From Chloroflexota bacterium (GTDB lineage Bacteria > Chloroflexota > Dehalococcoidia > Lucifugimonadales > GCA-2719675): DNA of 39,082 nt. Position numbers and translations under genes: made by a program. The stretch spans positions 1-39,082 of the forward strand of contig PBID01000007.1 of NCBI GenBank assembly GCA_002719675.1, in the 5' to 3' direction. This document shows, piece after piece, positions 26,232 through 34,937 of the stretch. Position 1 is the stretch's first letter. Every line of letters begins with the position of its first letter. The notes beneath the pieces are model-generated. The model made no database searches and was not told the origin of the DNA. It worked only from the letters and a program-made list of their open reading frames with translations.

Positions 26232-28433
26232 ATGGTAGCGATTGAAAAAAAACTATCTGAACTAGCACTTTCAATTGAAGAATATAACCTAATATTATCA
26301 AGATTAGGCAGGAATCCAACGGATCTAGAACTAGGATTATTTGGTTCTTTATGGAGTGAACACTGTAGTTATAAACATTCAAAACCATTACTAAGATCTT
26401 TTACTACGTCTTCAGAAAGAATTTTAATCAGCAGTGGAGAAGAAAATGCTGGTGCTGTAGATATTGGAAACAACAAAGCTATAGTAATGAAAATTGAATC
26501 ACATAATCATCCATCAGCTATCGAACCTTATGAAGGTGCAGCTACAGGAATTGGTGGTATAGTAAGAGATATATTAGCTATGGGGGCTAGGCCAATTGCC
26601 TTACTCAACTCATTAAGATTTGGAACAATTTCACAACCAAGAAATAAATTCTTACTTAAAGGTGTTGTTGCTGGGATTTCTGGATACGGCAACTGTATTG
26701 GTGTACCTAACGTTGGTGGAGAAGTAAATTTTTCTGAATGTTACTCGCAAAACCCCCTTGTAAATGCTATGTGCGTTGGAATAGTTGAAAAAGACAATAT
26801 AGTTAAAGCCAAAATGGGACACAACAATATAATTATTTTAGCTGGATCTGATACAGGTAGAGATGGCATACACGGAGCATCCGGATTAGCTTCCCAATCA
26901 TTTGAAGATTCCAACGATTTAAGACCTGCAGTTCAAGTAGGTGACCCATTCACTGAAAAATTACTTATTGAAGCGTGTCTAGAAATAGCAAATCTAAAAA
27001 AAATAGATGGAATTCAAGACCTTGGAGCAGGAGGACTATCAACTGCAATAATCGAAGCAGCGGAACGCTCAGATTGCGGCGTTGAAATAAATGTTGAAAA
27101 CATTATTGCACGAGAGACAAAAATGTCTCCATATGAATTGATGCTTTCAGAATCCCAAGAAAGAATGTTGATTTTTTCAAACCCTGAAAATGAAAAAGAA
27201 ATACGTGATTTATTGGAAAAATGGGGTCTCCAATCATCTGTAATTGGAAAAGCTATTCCAGAAAAAATAATTAAAGTTAAAAATGGCAACGAAGTTGAAG
27301 CTAAAATCAATATACCTGATATAACACAAACTCCTGAATACGTATTAGAAGATACAAAACCAATGTGGTTATCAAAGTTACAAACTGAAAATTTAAATCA
27401 ATTTAAAATTCCTAATTTTTCACCCAACGAAATATTATTAAAATTATTAGCTTCCCCTAACATATCAAGTAAAAAATTTATATACGAACAATTTGACCAT
27501 CAGGTTCAAACCAACACAATAATTGGACCAGGGAGTGATTCAGCTGTATTAAGGTTAAAATCTCTTGAAGTTGGATTAGCTCTAACAACTGACGGCAACA
27601 GTAAACTTTCTTATTTAGACCCTTATTTAGGCGGGTTAATTTCTGTAGCTGAAGCTTGCAGAAATATATCCTGTTCAGGCGCTGAACCAATAGCAATCAC
27701 AGATTGCTTAAACTTTCCAGATCCTGAAAAATCTGGTAACTATTATCAATTATCTGAATCAATTAAAGGAATATCTGAAGCTAGCAAAAAATTTAATGTC
27801 CCAGTAATAAGTGGTAACGTTAGCTTATATAATCAATCAGGTAACAAAGCAATATTCCCAACTCCAATTATAGGTGCTCTTGGAATTCTTAATAAATCAG
27901 ATGAAGCAATTTCTATAGGATTTAAAAATGAAAACGACGTAGTCATACTTCTAGGTACAAATACTATTGACTCTCCAATTGATTCTCTCGCAGGATCAGA
28001 TTTAATAGAATTAATACATCAAAAAATTATAGGAAAACCACAAATCAATTTAGACCTCGAACTATTAGTTCAAAAAACTCTACGATCTGCAATTAATAAA
28101 AATCTTATAGAATCTGCACATGATTTATCTAACGGTGGCCTTGCGATTGCAATAGCAGAATCTTGCATATATGGAAACTTAGGATTTAATGGAACTACAA
28201 CTCCAACTGATAGATGGGATACTGCATTATTTGGTGAAAATCAATCAAGAATAATAATTTCTGTTCAATCTGAAAAACTCTCTATGCTAAAAAAACTATT
28301 ATCAACAATGCAATGTCCTTTCATAAAACTAGGTCTTGTTGGTGGAAAACGATTGGTCTTTCCTAAAACTTTAGATATCCACTTAAATGAAATTTCTAAA
28401 CATTGGGAAAATGGACTTAAAGAAGTAATCTAA
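26232..28433 (+). CDS. purL: Phosphoribosylformylglycinamidine synthase subunit PurL (small type)
   Basis: A 733-residue ATP-dependent synthase of the short PurL class, which needs separate PurQ and PurS. The catalytic His44 (WSEHCSYKHS), the KIESHNHPSAIEPYEGAATG loop (His91 and His93) and the repeated AIRS-like halves are visible, with VISGNVSLYNQ in the second half. It converts FGAR to FGAM in purine synthesis. It is the last gene of the operon that starts at 24085. Confidence 0.96.
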   Translation: MVAIEKKLSELALSIEEYNLILSRLGRNPTDLELGLFGSLWSEHCSYKHSKPLLRSFTTSSERILISSGEENAGAVDIGNNKAIVMKIESHNHPSAIEPYEGAATGIGGIVRDILAMGARPIALLNSLRFGTISQPRNKFLLKGVVAGISGYGNCIGVPNVGGEVNFSECYSQNPLVNAMCVGIVEKDNIVKAKMGHNNIIILAGSDTGRDGIHGASGLASQSFEDSNDLRPAVQVGDPFTEKLLIEACLEIANLKKIDGIQDLGAGGLSTAIIEAAERSDCGVEINVENIIARETKMSPYELMLSESQERMLIFSNPENEKEIRDLLEKWGLQSSVIGKAIPEKIIKVKNGNEVEAKINIPDITQTPEYVLEDTKPMWLSKLQTENLNQFKIPNFSPNEILLKLLASPNISSKKFIYEQFDHQVQTNTIIGPGSDSAVLRLKSLEVGLALTTDGNSKLSYLDPYLGGLISVAEACRNISCSGAEPIAITDCLNFPDPEKSGNYYQLSESIKGISEASKKFNVPVISGNVSLYNQSGNKAIFPTPIIGALGILNKSDEAISIGFKNENDVVILLGTNTIDSPIDSLAGSDLIELIHQKIIGKPQINLDLELLVQKTLRSAINKNLIESAHDLSNGGLAIAIAESCIYGNLGFNGTTTPTDRWDTALFGENQSRIIISVQSEKLSMLKKLLSTMQCPFIKLGLVGGKRLVFPKTLDIHLNEISKHWENGLKEVI

Positions 28434-28509
28434 ATAACATCTATTTCCTTTAAATCAAAATTTGGAAACAACATCTTTCTCCTTGACACGTTATATAGCA
28501 AATGCTAAC

Positions 28510-28538
28510 TTTAAGTTTTGAAAACTAATCGATATAAT
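28510..28538 (+). promoter_or_regulatory. Promoter candidate before the FmdB-type gene
   Basis: A perfect TATAAT at 28533-28538 lies 31 bases before the TTG start; TTTAAG at 28510-28515 is a poor -35. A separate TTGACA at 28483-28488 with TAACTT 17 bases later may be a second, upstream start. Confidence 0.45.
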
Positions 28539-28569
28539 AGTATTTTAAATTTATAAATAGGAGAAACTT

Positions 28570-28911
28570 TTGCCAAGATACGATTATAAGTGTAATTCTT
28601 GTGGCAATTTATTTGAGTTAAAACAAAGCTTCAGTGCAAAACCTGAAGCTAACTGTTCAAACTGTAATAGTATTGCTAACCGAGTAATTCAATCTGTACC
28701 AATCGTATTTAAAGGAAGTGGCTTCTATGTAAATGATTATGCCAGAAGTGGTAAAACTTCTACTACAGAATCATCATCTAAGAATAAAAAAGAAACAGAT
28801 AGTAAAACAGAAAAAACTAAAACTACCAAAAAAAATCCTGATTCTAAAACCACCAATAATTCTTCAGATAATAATTCATCTAATCAAAAGGAAACAGCTC
28901 CAAAAAGCTGA
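28570..28911 (+). CDS. FmdB-family zinc ribbon protein with long hydrophilic tail
   Basis: A 113-residue protein. Residues 1-45 are an FmdB/CxxC_CXXC_SSSS zinc ribbon with Cys8, Cys11, Cys29 and Cys32 and the usual MPRYDYKC start. Residues about 60-113 are a Lys/Ser/Thr/Asn tail with no predicted structure. The start is TTG with a strong TAGGAGA site. The family is often called a putative regulatory protein, but its function is poorly known. It is followed after 7 bases by dtd. Confidence 0.88.
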   Translation: MPRYDYKCNSCGNLFELKQSFSAKPEANCSNCNSIANRVIQSVPIVFKGSGFYVNDYARSGKTSTTESSSKNKKETDSKTEKTKTTKKNPDSKTTNNSSDNNSSNQKETAPKS

Positions 28912-28918
28912 TTAAAGA

Positions 28919-29362
28919 TTGAAAGCACTAATCCAAAGAGTCTCACAGGCATCTGTTTCAGTTAACAAAGATATAGTTGGAGCAATAGATCAAGGTCTAT
29001 TAGTATTCCTAGGTATTTCACAAAATGATACTGATAAAGAATGTGAAAAAATTGTTAGGAAAATTTTAAATCTTAGGGTTTTTCCTGGACCTAAAGGCAA
29101 TTTTTGTGAATCTATTATAGAAATCAATGGAAGTTTATTAATCGTAAGTCAATTCACATTATATGGAGATACTAGTAAAGGTACTAGACCAGGGTTCAGT
29201 AAAGCAGGCGATCCTGAAAAAGCTAATGAATTATACAAAAAATCTATTGAACTTTTCAAACAGACTGGTATAAAAACAGAAACAGGAAAATTTGGCGAAC
29301 ACATGGATGTTAATTTAAATAATGATGGACCTGTTACATTAATTTTAGATACTGATATCTAA
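28919..29362 (+). CDS. dtd: D-aminoacyl-tRNA deacylase
   Basis: A 147-residue enzyme that hydrolyses D-aminoacyl-tRNA and glycyl-tRNA-Ala. The diagnostic SQFTLYGD (77-84, with Thr80) and the Gly-cisPro motif GPVT (137-140) are both present, and the N terminus MKALIQRVSQASV is typical. Start codon TTG, 7 bases after the FmdB-type gene and so translationally coupled. Convergent with nadC, 6 bases away. Confidence 0.95.
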   Translation: MKALIQRVSQASVSVNKDIVGAIDQGLLVFLGISQNDTDKECEKIVRKILNLRVFPGPKGNFCESIIEINGSLLIVSQFTLYGDTSKGTRPGFSKAGDPEKANELYKKSIELFKQTGIKTETGKFGEHMDVNLNNDGPVTLILDTDI

Positions 29363-29368
29363 GAAATT

Positions 29369-30235
29369 TTAAATTATTTCCAAACTCAAGTCTAAAAATC
29401 TACTTGAATGAGTGATTGCTCCAACTGAGATAAAATCCACTCCAGTTTTGGCTATTTCTTGTAAATTATGTATTTTTACTCCCCCAGAAACTTCAAGTAC
29501 AGCTTTTCCATTCGCTAAATTCACGATATTTTCAATCAGAGGAATTTCCATATTATCTAAAAGTAAATAAATAGCACCATTATCTAAAGCTTCTTTAGCT
29601 TGTTCCAAATTCTCAACTTCTACTTCTACTTTTATGGAAGAATCATTGTTTTCAATAGCATTTGTAACTAGTTCACCTAATCGAAAATGATTTTTTTTAC
29701 CAGCCAATATATGATTATCCTTAATCAAAACAGATTGAGTTAAGTCAAATCTGTGATTCACCCCACCAGCAACACTAACTGCATACTTTTCCAACGTTCT
29801 ATAACCGGGTAATGTTTTCCTAGTATCCATTATTTTTGTTTTATAACCTTGTATTTCATCCACGTATCTATAAGTTTCTGTAGCAACGCCACTTAAATGT
29901 TGTAAAAAATTTAAAGCTACTCTCTCAGAAGCTAAAATTGAAAATAAGCTACCCTTTATTTTAATCAACACAGATTTTGGATCTCTAATATTAGAATTAA
30001 ATGGAACTAATTCTGAACCATCAGAAAGTAATTTTTCAACAGTTAAATTAGGATCAATCTGCTTAAAAACTTCGCAAGCTACATCTATCCCAGCTAAAAT
30101 CCCAGATTCTTTAGCAACAATTTCTGCCTGAATATAAGAATCAGCACCGAACAATGACCTAGTTGTAATATCTTCTCCTGGCAAATCTTCAGAAATAGCC
30201 ATTTTAATCAAAGATAATATTTGTGGAGTAATCAT
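29369..30235 (-). CDS. nadC: Nicotinate-nucleotide pyrophosphorylase (carboxylating)
   Basis: A 288-residue quinolinate phosphoribosyltransferase forming nicotinate mononucleotide, the step after NadA. Arg105, the TRKT motif (138-141), His161, Arg162 and Lys172 (GGVNHRFDL, VLIKDNH) form the substrate site. The C-terminal barrel strands LEVSGG and ISVGAITHS are in place. It is the last gene of tRNA-Ser-miaB-nadA-nadC, 49 bases after nadA. Confidence 0.96.
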   Translation of the reverse strand: MITPQILSLIKMAISEDLPGEDITTRSLFGADSYIQAEIVAKESGILAGIDVACEVFKQIDPNLTVEKLLSDGSELVPFNSNIRDPKSVLIKIKGSLFSILASERVALNFLQHLSGVATETYRYVDEIQGYKTKIMDTRKTLPGYRTLEKYAVSVAGGVNHRFDLTQSVLIKDNHILAGKKNHFRLGELVTNAIENNDSSIKVEVEVENLEQAKEALDNGAIYLLLDNMEIPLIENIVNLANGKAVLEVSGGVKIHNLQEIAKTGVDFISVGAITHSSRFLDLSLEII

Positions 30236-30284
30236 AAAATCTGCCTATTAAAAGAAATAACTCTCAAAAATTAATAGCCACCAA

Positions 30285-31490
30285 TTAGAGTTGCAGCATC
30301 CTGTTCAATGCAACGATTGAATCACGTTTTATATCCGGTTCTACAGAAATCTGGTTAACAATTTCACCATCCAAGAAGGACTCTAAAACCCAACAAAGAT
30401 AAGCTGGATGAATTCGATACATCGTGCTGCAAGGACAAACTGCAGAATCTAAACAAAAAATATTTTTTTCTGGATACATAGTGCTAATTCTATTAACAAG
30501 GCTAATTTCAGTACCTACAGCCCAAATAGATCCTTGTTTGGAATTTTCAATCATATCTTTAATGTACTCTGTTGAACCAACATAATCTGCAGAATTAACA
30601 ACTTCCATAGTACATTCCGGATGTACAATTACATTGACATCAGGATACTTAGAACGAGCCAAATCAATTTGATTAGTATTGAATCTAGTGTGTACTGAAC
30701 AATGACCTTTCCACAAAATAATTTTAGCTTTCTTAATAGCAGATTTTGTATTTCCACCAAGAGGTTTAAATGGATTCCAAATAATCATTTCATCTAATTT
30801 AAATCCTAATTTTAATGCAGTATTTCTACCCAAATGTTGATCAGGTAAAAATAAAATCCTTTCATTGTTTTTAAGAGCCCATTTAAATGCATCTACAGCA
30901 TTTGAAGATGTACAAACTATACCACCATTTTTACCACATAAACCCTTAATCGCTGCTGAAGAATTCATATATGTAATAGGGGTAATACCTCCATCAGAGG
31001 CTAGTAAATTATCTAAATCATCCCAACAGTCTATTACATCATCTTCTTCAGCCATATCAGCCATCGAGCAGCCCGCAGTAAGGTTAGGCAAAACAACTTT
31101 CTGAAAATCAGTACTTAGTATATCAGCAGTTTCGGCCATGAAGTGTACCCCACAAAAAACAATATACTCTGCAGATTTATTAGAAGCAGCAAATTTTGAT
31201 AACTTGTAAGAATCCCCTGTATAATCAGCATACTGAATTACTTCATCTCGCTGATAGTGATGTCCCAAAATTAATAATCTTTCAGACAGCTTAGACTTGG
31301 CATTACGAATTCTATTATCCAAATCAGAAACGTCCATCTTTACATATTCATTTGGAATTTTTTGCCAACGAACACCAACAGCAAACTCATCTGTTAAAGT
31401 TTGAGCTTTCAATTTTTCTTTATCGTCGGAACAAAAAGCAGGCGATTCGAGTTCAGTAACAGGAATCACAACCTTTGCTGAAGAATTCAT
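30285..31490 (-). CDS. nadA: Quinolinate synthase
   Basis: A 401-residue [4Fe-4S] enzyme that condenses iminoaspartate with dihydroxyacetone phosphate. The GHHYQRDEVIQ motif (76-86), Cys113 (FCGVHFMAE) and the CPCSTMYRIHP segment (Cys352, Cys354) are visible. A central cysteine, probably Cys193, would be the third cluster ligand. About 55 N-terminal residues precede the family core, making this a long form. AAGGTG lies upstream of the ATG. The iminoaspartate source (NadB or aspartate dehydrogenase) is not in the window. Confidence 0.95.
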   Translation of the reverse strand: MNSSAKVVIPVTELESPAFCSDDKEKLKAQTLTDEFAVGVRWQKIPNEYVKMDVSDLDNRIRNAKSKLSERLLILGHHYQRDEVIQYADYTGDSYKLSKFAASNKSAEYIVFCGVHFMAETADILSTDFQKVVLPNLTAGCSMADMAEEDDVIDCWDDLDNLLASDGGITPITYMNSSAAIKGLCGKNGGIVCTSSNAVDAFKWALKNNERILFLPDQHLGRNTALKLGFKLDEMIIWNPFKPLGGNTKSAIKKAKIILWKGHCSVHTRFNTNQIDLARSKYPDVNVIVHPECTMEVVNSADYVGSTEYIKDMIENSKQGSIWAVGTEISLVNRISTMYPEKNIFCLDSAVCPCSTMYRIHPAYLCWVLESFLDGEIVNQISVEPDIKRDSIVALNRMLQL

Positions 31491-31518
31491 TTTGATTATT
31501 ACACCTTAAATAATATTA

Positions 31519-32823
31519 TTAACGAGATATTGTACCTTGTAATGACCAAGCCGTCGAGTCGTCAATTTTAACACACACAAATTCATTAGTTTTATCATAA
31601 TCAGTATCAATAAAAACCAATTTATCGTTTCTAGTCCTTCCAAAAACCTTATTCCTCTTTTTCCCCTCAACTAACACTTCTAATTCTTGTCCAATCAACT
31701 TCTTGTTGATTTCTACTTGAACAGATTCTTGCATCTCCCAAATTGCTTCTAATCTCTCTTTTTTTTCTTCTTTAGAAACTGAATCCTCCATCATTCGATC
31801 TGAAATAGTGCCTTTACGAGGTGAATAAGCAGCTGCATGAACTTTGTCAAAACGGATTTCTTGAATTAAATCTAAGGTTTCTTGGAATTGAGCTTCTGTT
31901 TCTCCACAGAATCCAACTATAATATCTGTAGCAATAGTAGCTTGAGGTACATAATCGCGAATCTTATCGACAAGATTTCTATATTCTAGATTCGTATAAC
32001 CTCTCCTCATTGAATTTAAAACATCATCATCTCCCGCCTGAAATGGCAAAAGGAAATTCTCACAGACCTTATCTAATTTTAAAACAGCTTTAATAATTTG
32101 TTCACTCATATCATTTGGGTGAGAAGTTAAAAATCTGATTCTTTTAATTCCTTCAACATCATTTACTGCTGACAAAAGATCTTCCAATCTATTCCCTGGT
32201 TGTAAATCATGTCCATAAGAATCTACATTCTGACCTAACAATGTAACCTCTTGCACTCCACGAAATGTTAAAAGTTCTACTTCATTAACAATATCTTCTA
32301 TTGTCCTACTTACTTCCCTACCTCTTCTATAAGGAATAATACAAAATGAACAAAACTTATCGCATCCATGAATTATTGGTACATAAGCCGCAACATCAGG
32401 AGTCACAGTAATAGATTCTAAACATCCTTCAGAATCTATACCCATTTTATTAGATATAAAATCAACAATTGGTTCAATTTTTTGAGGCTGCGCGAAAACA
32501 TCCACATAAGGAAAACGTTTTTTCAAATCATCAGTTTTAGGTCCTACCATACAGCCCATCAAAACAAATATTTTTTCAGGAAATAATGTCTTCACAGATT
32601 TCAAAGTACCCAACATACTTTCCACTTTAGATTCTGCACTCTTTCTAACCACACAACTATTTAAAACAACTACATTAGCATCCTGAACTGAATCAGATTT
32701 TCCTAATCCCATATTGTCAAATACGTTTTCTAGTTTTTGAGAGTCTGCAATATTCATTTGGCAACCAATTGTCCAAACAAAATAATTCTTAGAGCTATTT
32801 ATTTCACTCTTCAAATTTAGCAT
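31519..32823 (-). CDS. miaB: tRNA (i6A37) methylthiotransferase MiaB
   Basis: A 434-residue radical-SAM enzyme turning i6A37 into ms2i6A37. Auxiliary-cluster cysteines are Cys21 (GCQMN), Cys57 and Cys91; the SAM-cluster cysteines are Cys154, Cys158 and Cys161 (CDKFCSFC). IPYRRGREVSR is the MiaB signature, and a TRAM domain closes the protein. It is transcribed directly behind tRNA-Ser, 31 bases away, and ahead of nadA, another [4Fe-4S] enzyme. Confidence 0.96.
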   Translation of the reverse strand: MLNLKSEINSSKNYFVWTIGCQMNIADSQKLENVFDNMGLGKSDSVQDANVVVLNSCVVRKSAESKVESMLGTLKSVKTLFPEKIFVLMGCMVGPKTDDLKKRFPYVDVFAQPQKIEPIVDFISNKMGIDSEGCLESITVTPDVAAYVPIIHGCDKFCSFCIIPYRRGREVSRTIEDIVNEVELLTFRGVQEVTLLGQNVDSYGHDLQPGNRLEDLLSAVNDVEGIKRIRFLTSHPNDMSEQIIKAVLKLDKVCENFLLPFQAGDDDVLNSMRRGYTNLEYRNLVDKIRDYVPQATIATDIIVGFCGETEAQFQETLDLIQEIRFDKVHAAAYSPRKGTISDRMMEDSVSKEEKKERLEAIWEMQESVQVEINKKLIGQELEVLVEGKKRNKVFGRTRNDKLVFIDTDYDKTNEFVCVKIDDSTAWSLQGTISR

Positions 32824-32854
32824 TAATAACCTTTCTAAATTAAACAGAAAGTCA

Positions 32855-32946
32855 TGGCGGAGGGAATGGGATTCGAACCCATGAGAAGGATTTCTCCATC
32901 TAAGCGCTTAGCAGGCGCCCGCACTAGACCACTATGCGACCCCTCC
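32855..32946 (-). tRNA. tRNA-Ser(GCT)
   Basis: A 92-base class II tRNA with encoded CCA. The acceptor pairs GGAGGGG with TCCCTCC, the anticodon loop CTGCTAA gives GCT for AGC/AGT codons, and a long variable arm pairs GGAGAA with TTCTC. The T-arm has TTCGAAT. Discriminator G73. Confidence 0.96.
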
Positions 32947-32966
32947 AATTAAAAAATCATGATTTA

Positions 32967-32994
32967 ATAATACATTTTATCCTATACAAGTAAA
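32967..32994 (-). promoter_or_regulatory. Probable promoter of tRNA-Ser-miaB-nadA-nadC
   Basis: Read on the minus strand: TTTACT (32989-32994), a 16-base spacer and TATTAT (32967-32972), ending 20 bases before the tRNA 5' end. The short gaps downstream suggest it may serve the whole cluster. Confidence 0.5.
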
Positions 32995-33010
32995 ATTTTT
33001 AACACATTTA

Positions 33011-33038
33011 TTGTAATTAATAGAATTTATACTATACT
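33011..33038 (+). promoter_or_regulatory. Promoter candidate before the creatininase gene
   Basis: TTGTAA at 33011-33016, a 16-base spacer and TATACT at 33033-33038, leaving a leader of about 80 bases before the start codon. Confidence 0.4.
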
Positions 33039-33123
33039 GACATTCATAAACCTTTAATATTGTTTGATATATCGCTGATTCGAACAGAAAAAGACACAAT
33101 AATACATTAATAAAGGAAATGTT

Positions 33124-33897
33124 ATGGAATCAAAAATATTTGAATTACCGGAACTTACTAGAAAAGAGTTCAAAAACCACCTCGATCTAGGTCATTTTGA
33201 GAGTGTTATAATTCCTACTGGCAGCATTGAACAGCATTTAGATCATTTATCAATGAATTTAGATATCCAAATGAGTCGTTACGTAGCTACTCAAGCTGCA
33301 ACAAAACTATATCCAAAAACTTTGGTTGTATCTCCTATCTCTTTTGGAATTGCTGAGCACCACATGTACTTCCCTGGTACACTCAGCGCAAAACCTGGAA
33401 GTTGGTTATCAATTTTATTCGACCTTATTGAAAGTATTCTACGTCATGGAATTAAAAAAATTTTAATTCTAAATGGACATGGTGGAAACATAACACCTGT
33501 AAATGGAATCATTGAACAATGGCAACTGAATTTATATGCTACACAAAACACAACAATTCAGTCACAGATTTCTGATTCTTTGGAAAATCACTACGAATAT
33601 CTTGATGCAATTCTAAAAAATAAAAAAAATGATATAGATATTAAATTTCTTAGTTACTGGGATCTAATTCCCGAAAACTTGATTAATTCTATACTTGAAA
33701 CCAAAGAATACCCTGGACATGCTACAGAATTCGAAACCTCATTGGCTATGTATGCAATTCCTGAATCCGTAAGATTTGAAAAATTAAAATCTTCAAAAGA
33801 AATTGGAGTAAATAAAGCTTCAGCTTCAAAAGGAGAAAAATTAGCCAAAGAAGCAATTACACAAACAATTCAAACCATTAAAAATATGACTCAATAA
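33124..33897 (+). CDS. Creatininase family protein (amidohydrolase)
   Basis: A 257-residue metal-dependent cyclic amidohydrolase-like protein. The metal-binding positions of the family are Glu36, His38, Asp47 (GSIEQHLDHLSMNLD), His119 (LNGHGGN) and Glu204 (GHATEFETS). The first motif departs slightly from the usual EQHGPHLP form. Members act on creatinine or on formamides in cofactor and mycofactocin chemistry, so the substrate is not known. The next gene, a carboxymuconolactone-decarboxylase-like protein, starts 20 bases later and is likely in the same operon. Confidence 0.88.
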   Translation: MESKIFELPELTRKEFKNHLDLGHFESVIIPTGSIEQHLDHLSMNLDIQMSRYVATQAATKLYPKTLVVSPISFGIAEHHMYFPGTLSAKPGSWLSILFDLIESILRHGIKKILILNGHGGNITPVNGIIEQWQLNLYATQNTTIQSQISDSLENHYEYLDAILKNKKNDIDIKFLSYWDLIPENLINSILETKEYPGHATEFETSLAMYAIPESVRFEKLKSSKEIGVNKASASKGEKLAKEAITQTIQTIKNMTQ

Positions 33898-33917
33898 AAA
33901 TTTAAACAGGAAATGAT

Positions 33918-34469
33918 ATGGCCAAAGTACCTTATATATCTCGAGATGATATAAATTCTTCAGAACAAAATATTTACGACAAGATTTCTAGTTCACGAGG
34001 ATCAGTACAAAATGTTTTCTCTGCACTACTTAATAATCCCCCAGCTACTGAAGCTGTAACTAATCTTGGAGAATATATCAGATATAAATCAACTTTAAAT
34101 CCAGCTACTAGAGAAATAGCAATACTAGTTACTGCTAAACAATTAAATAATTCCTATGAATGGTCTCAACATGAACCAGTTGCTAAATCTGTTGGAGTTA
34201 GCGATGATATTATTCAATATATCTTAGAAGAAAATAATCCAAACAAAATGGATACAAAAGAATCCATCTTTATTGAAGCTACAAAAGAATTAGTTACTTC
34301 ATCCCGACTCAAACAAAAAACTTTTGATTCTTTAATGAAATCATTAGGAATGAAGTCAACCATGGATTTTATTGTGACTGTAGGATATTACACAATGTTG
34401 GACAAAATCATATCTAGTTTAGAAATAGATTTTGATAAATGGATGACAAAAAATCAAAAATTCAATTAA
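33918..34469 (+). CDS. Carboxymuconolactone decarboxylase / AhpD-like protein
   Basis: A 183-residue all-helical protein of the CMD/AhpD group. The family core TREIAILVTAKQLNNSYEWSQHEP (residues about 73-96) is present with the Glu-x-x-x-His pattern. The CxxC of peroxidase-type AhpD is absent, so a decarboxylase-like or unknown role is more likely than peroxide reduction. An AGGAAATG ribosome site is seen. It follows the creatininase gene by 20 bases and is convergent with moaE. Confidence 0.85.
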   Translation: MAKVPYISRDDINSSEQNIYDKISSSRGSVQNVFSALLNNPPATEAVTNLGEYIRYKSTLNPATREIAILVTAKQLNNSYEWSQHEPVAKSVGVSDDIIQYILEENNPNKMDTKESIFIEATKELVTSSRLKQKTFDSLMKSLGMKSTMDFIVTVGYYTMLDKIISSLEIDFDKWMTKNQKFN

Positions 34470-34487
34470 ATTTTCTAATCTATAAAT

Positions 34488-34937
34488 CTATATTGATTCA
34501 ACCCACTCTTCTCCATCCAAAAAAATCTCTTTCTTCCAAATCGGTACAATTTCTTTAATCCGATCAACTACATACTGGCATGCATTAAAGGAATCTTTTC
34601 TATGAGGTGAAGATACACTCACAACTAAACTAATTTCACCAATTTCGATTGTTCCAATTCTATGACAAATACTAATATCACTAACAGAAAATTTTTCTTG
34701 AACTTCAGAAATAATTTCTGAAATTTTTTGTGAAGCCATTGGTTCATAAGCTTCGTATTCTAATCGTAGTACCTTACGACCTTTTGTTTCATTCCTTGTC
34801 GTACCCAAAAAAGTTATTACAGCTCCATTAGAGTTAGAGCGTACATTTTGAGTAACATTTTCTGGTAAAATTTTATCGTCAGTGATTATAACTTGATTAG
34901 ACATGGTTTCTACAGGAATATTTAAAATTTTGATCAT
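34488..34937 (-). CDS. moaE: Molybdopterin synthase catalytic subunit
   Basis: A 149-residue subunit that joins with MoaD to insert sulfur into precursor Z. The GAVITFLGTTRN strand with Arg48, LEYEAYEPMA, HRIGTIEIGE (His92, Arg93), SSPHRKDSF (Arg113) and the lysines near 128 and 135-136 match the active site. Two starts are possible: 34937 as drawn, or ATG at 34904, which would give a length before the core like E. coli MoaE and an 8-base overlap with the moaD stop. Confidence 0.94.
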   Translation of the reverse strand: MIKILNIPVETMSNQVIITDDKILPENVTQNVRSNSNGAVITFLGTTRNETKGRKVLRLEYEAYEPMASQKISEIISEVQEKFSVSDISICHRIGTIEIGEISLVVSVSSPHRKDSFNACQYVVDRIKEIVPIWKKEIFLDGEEWVESI

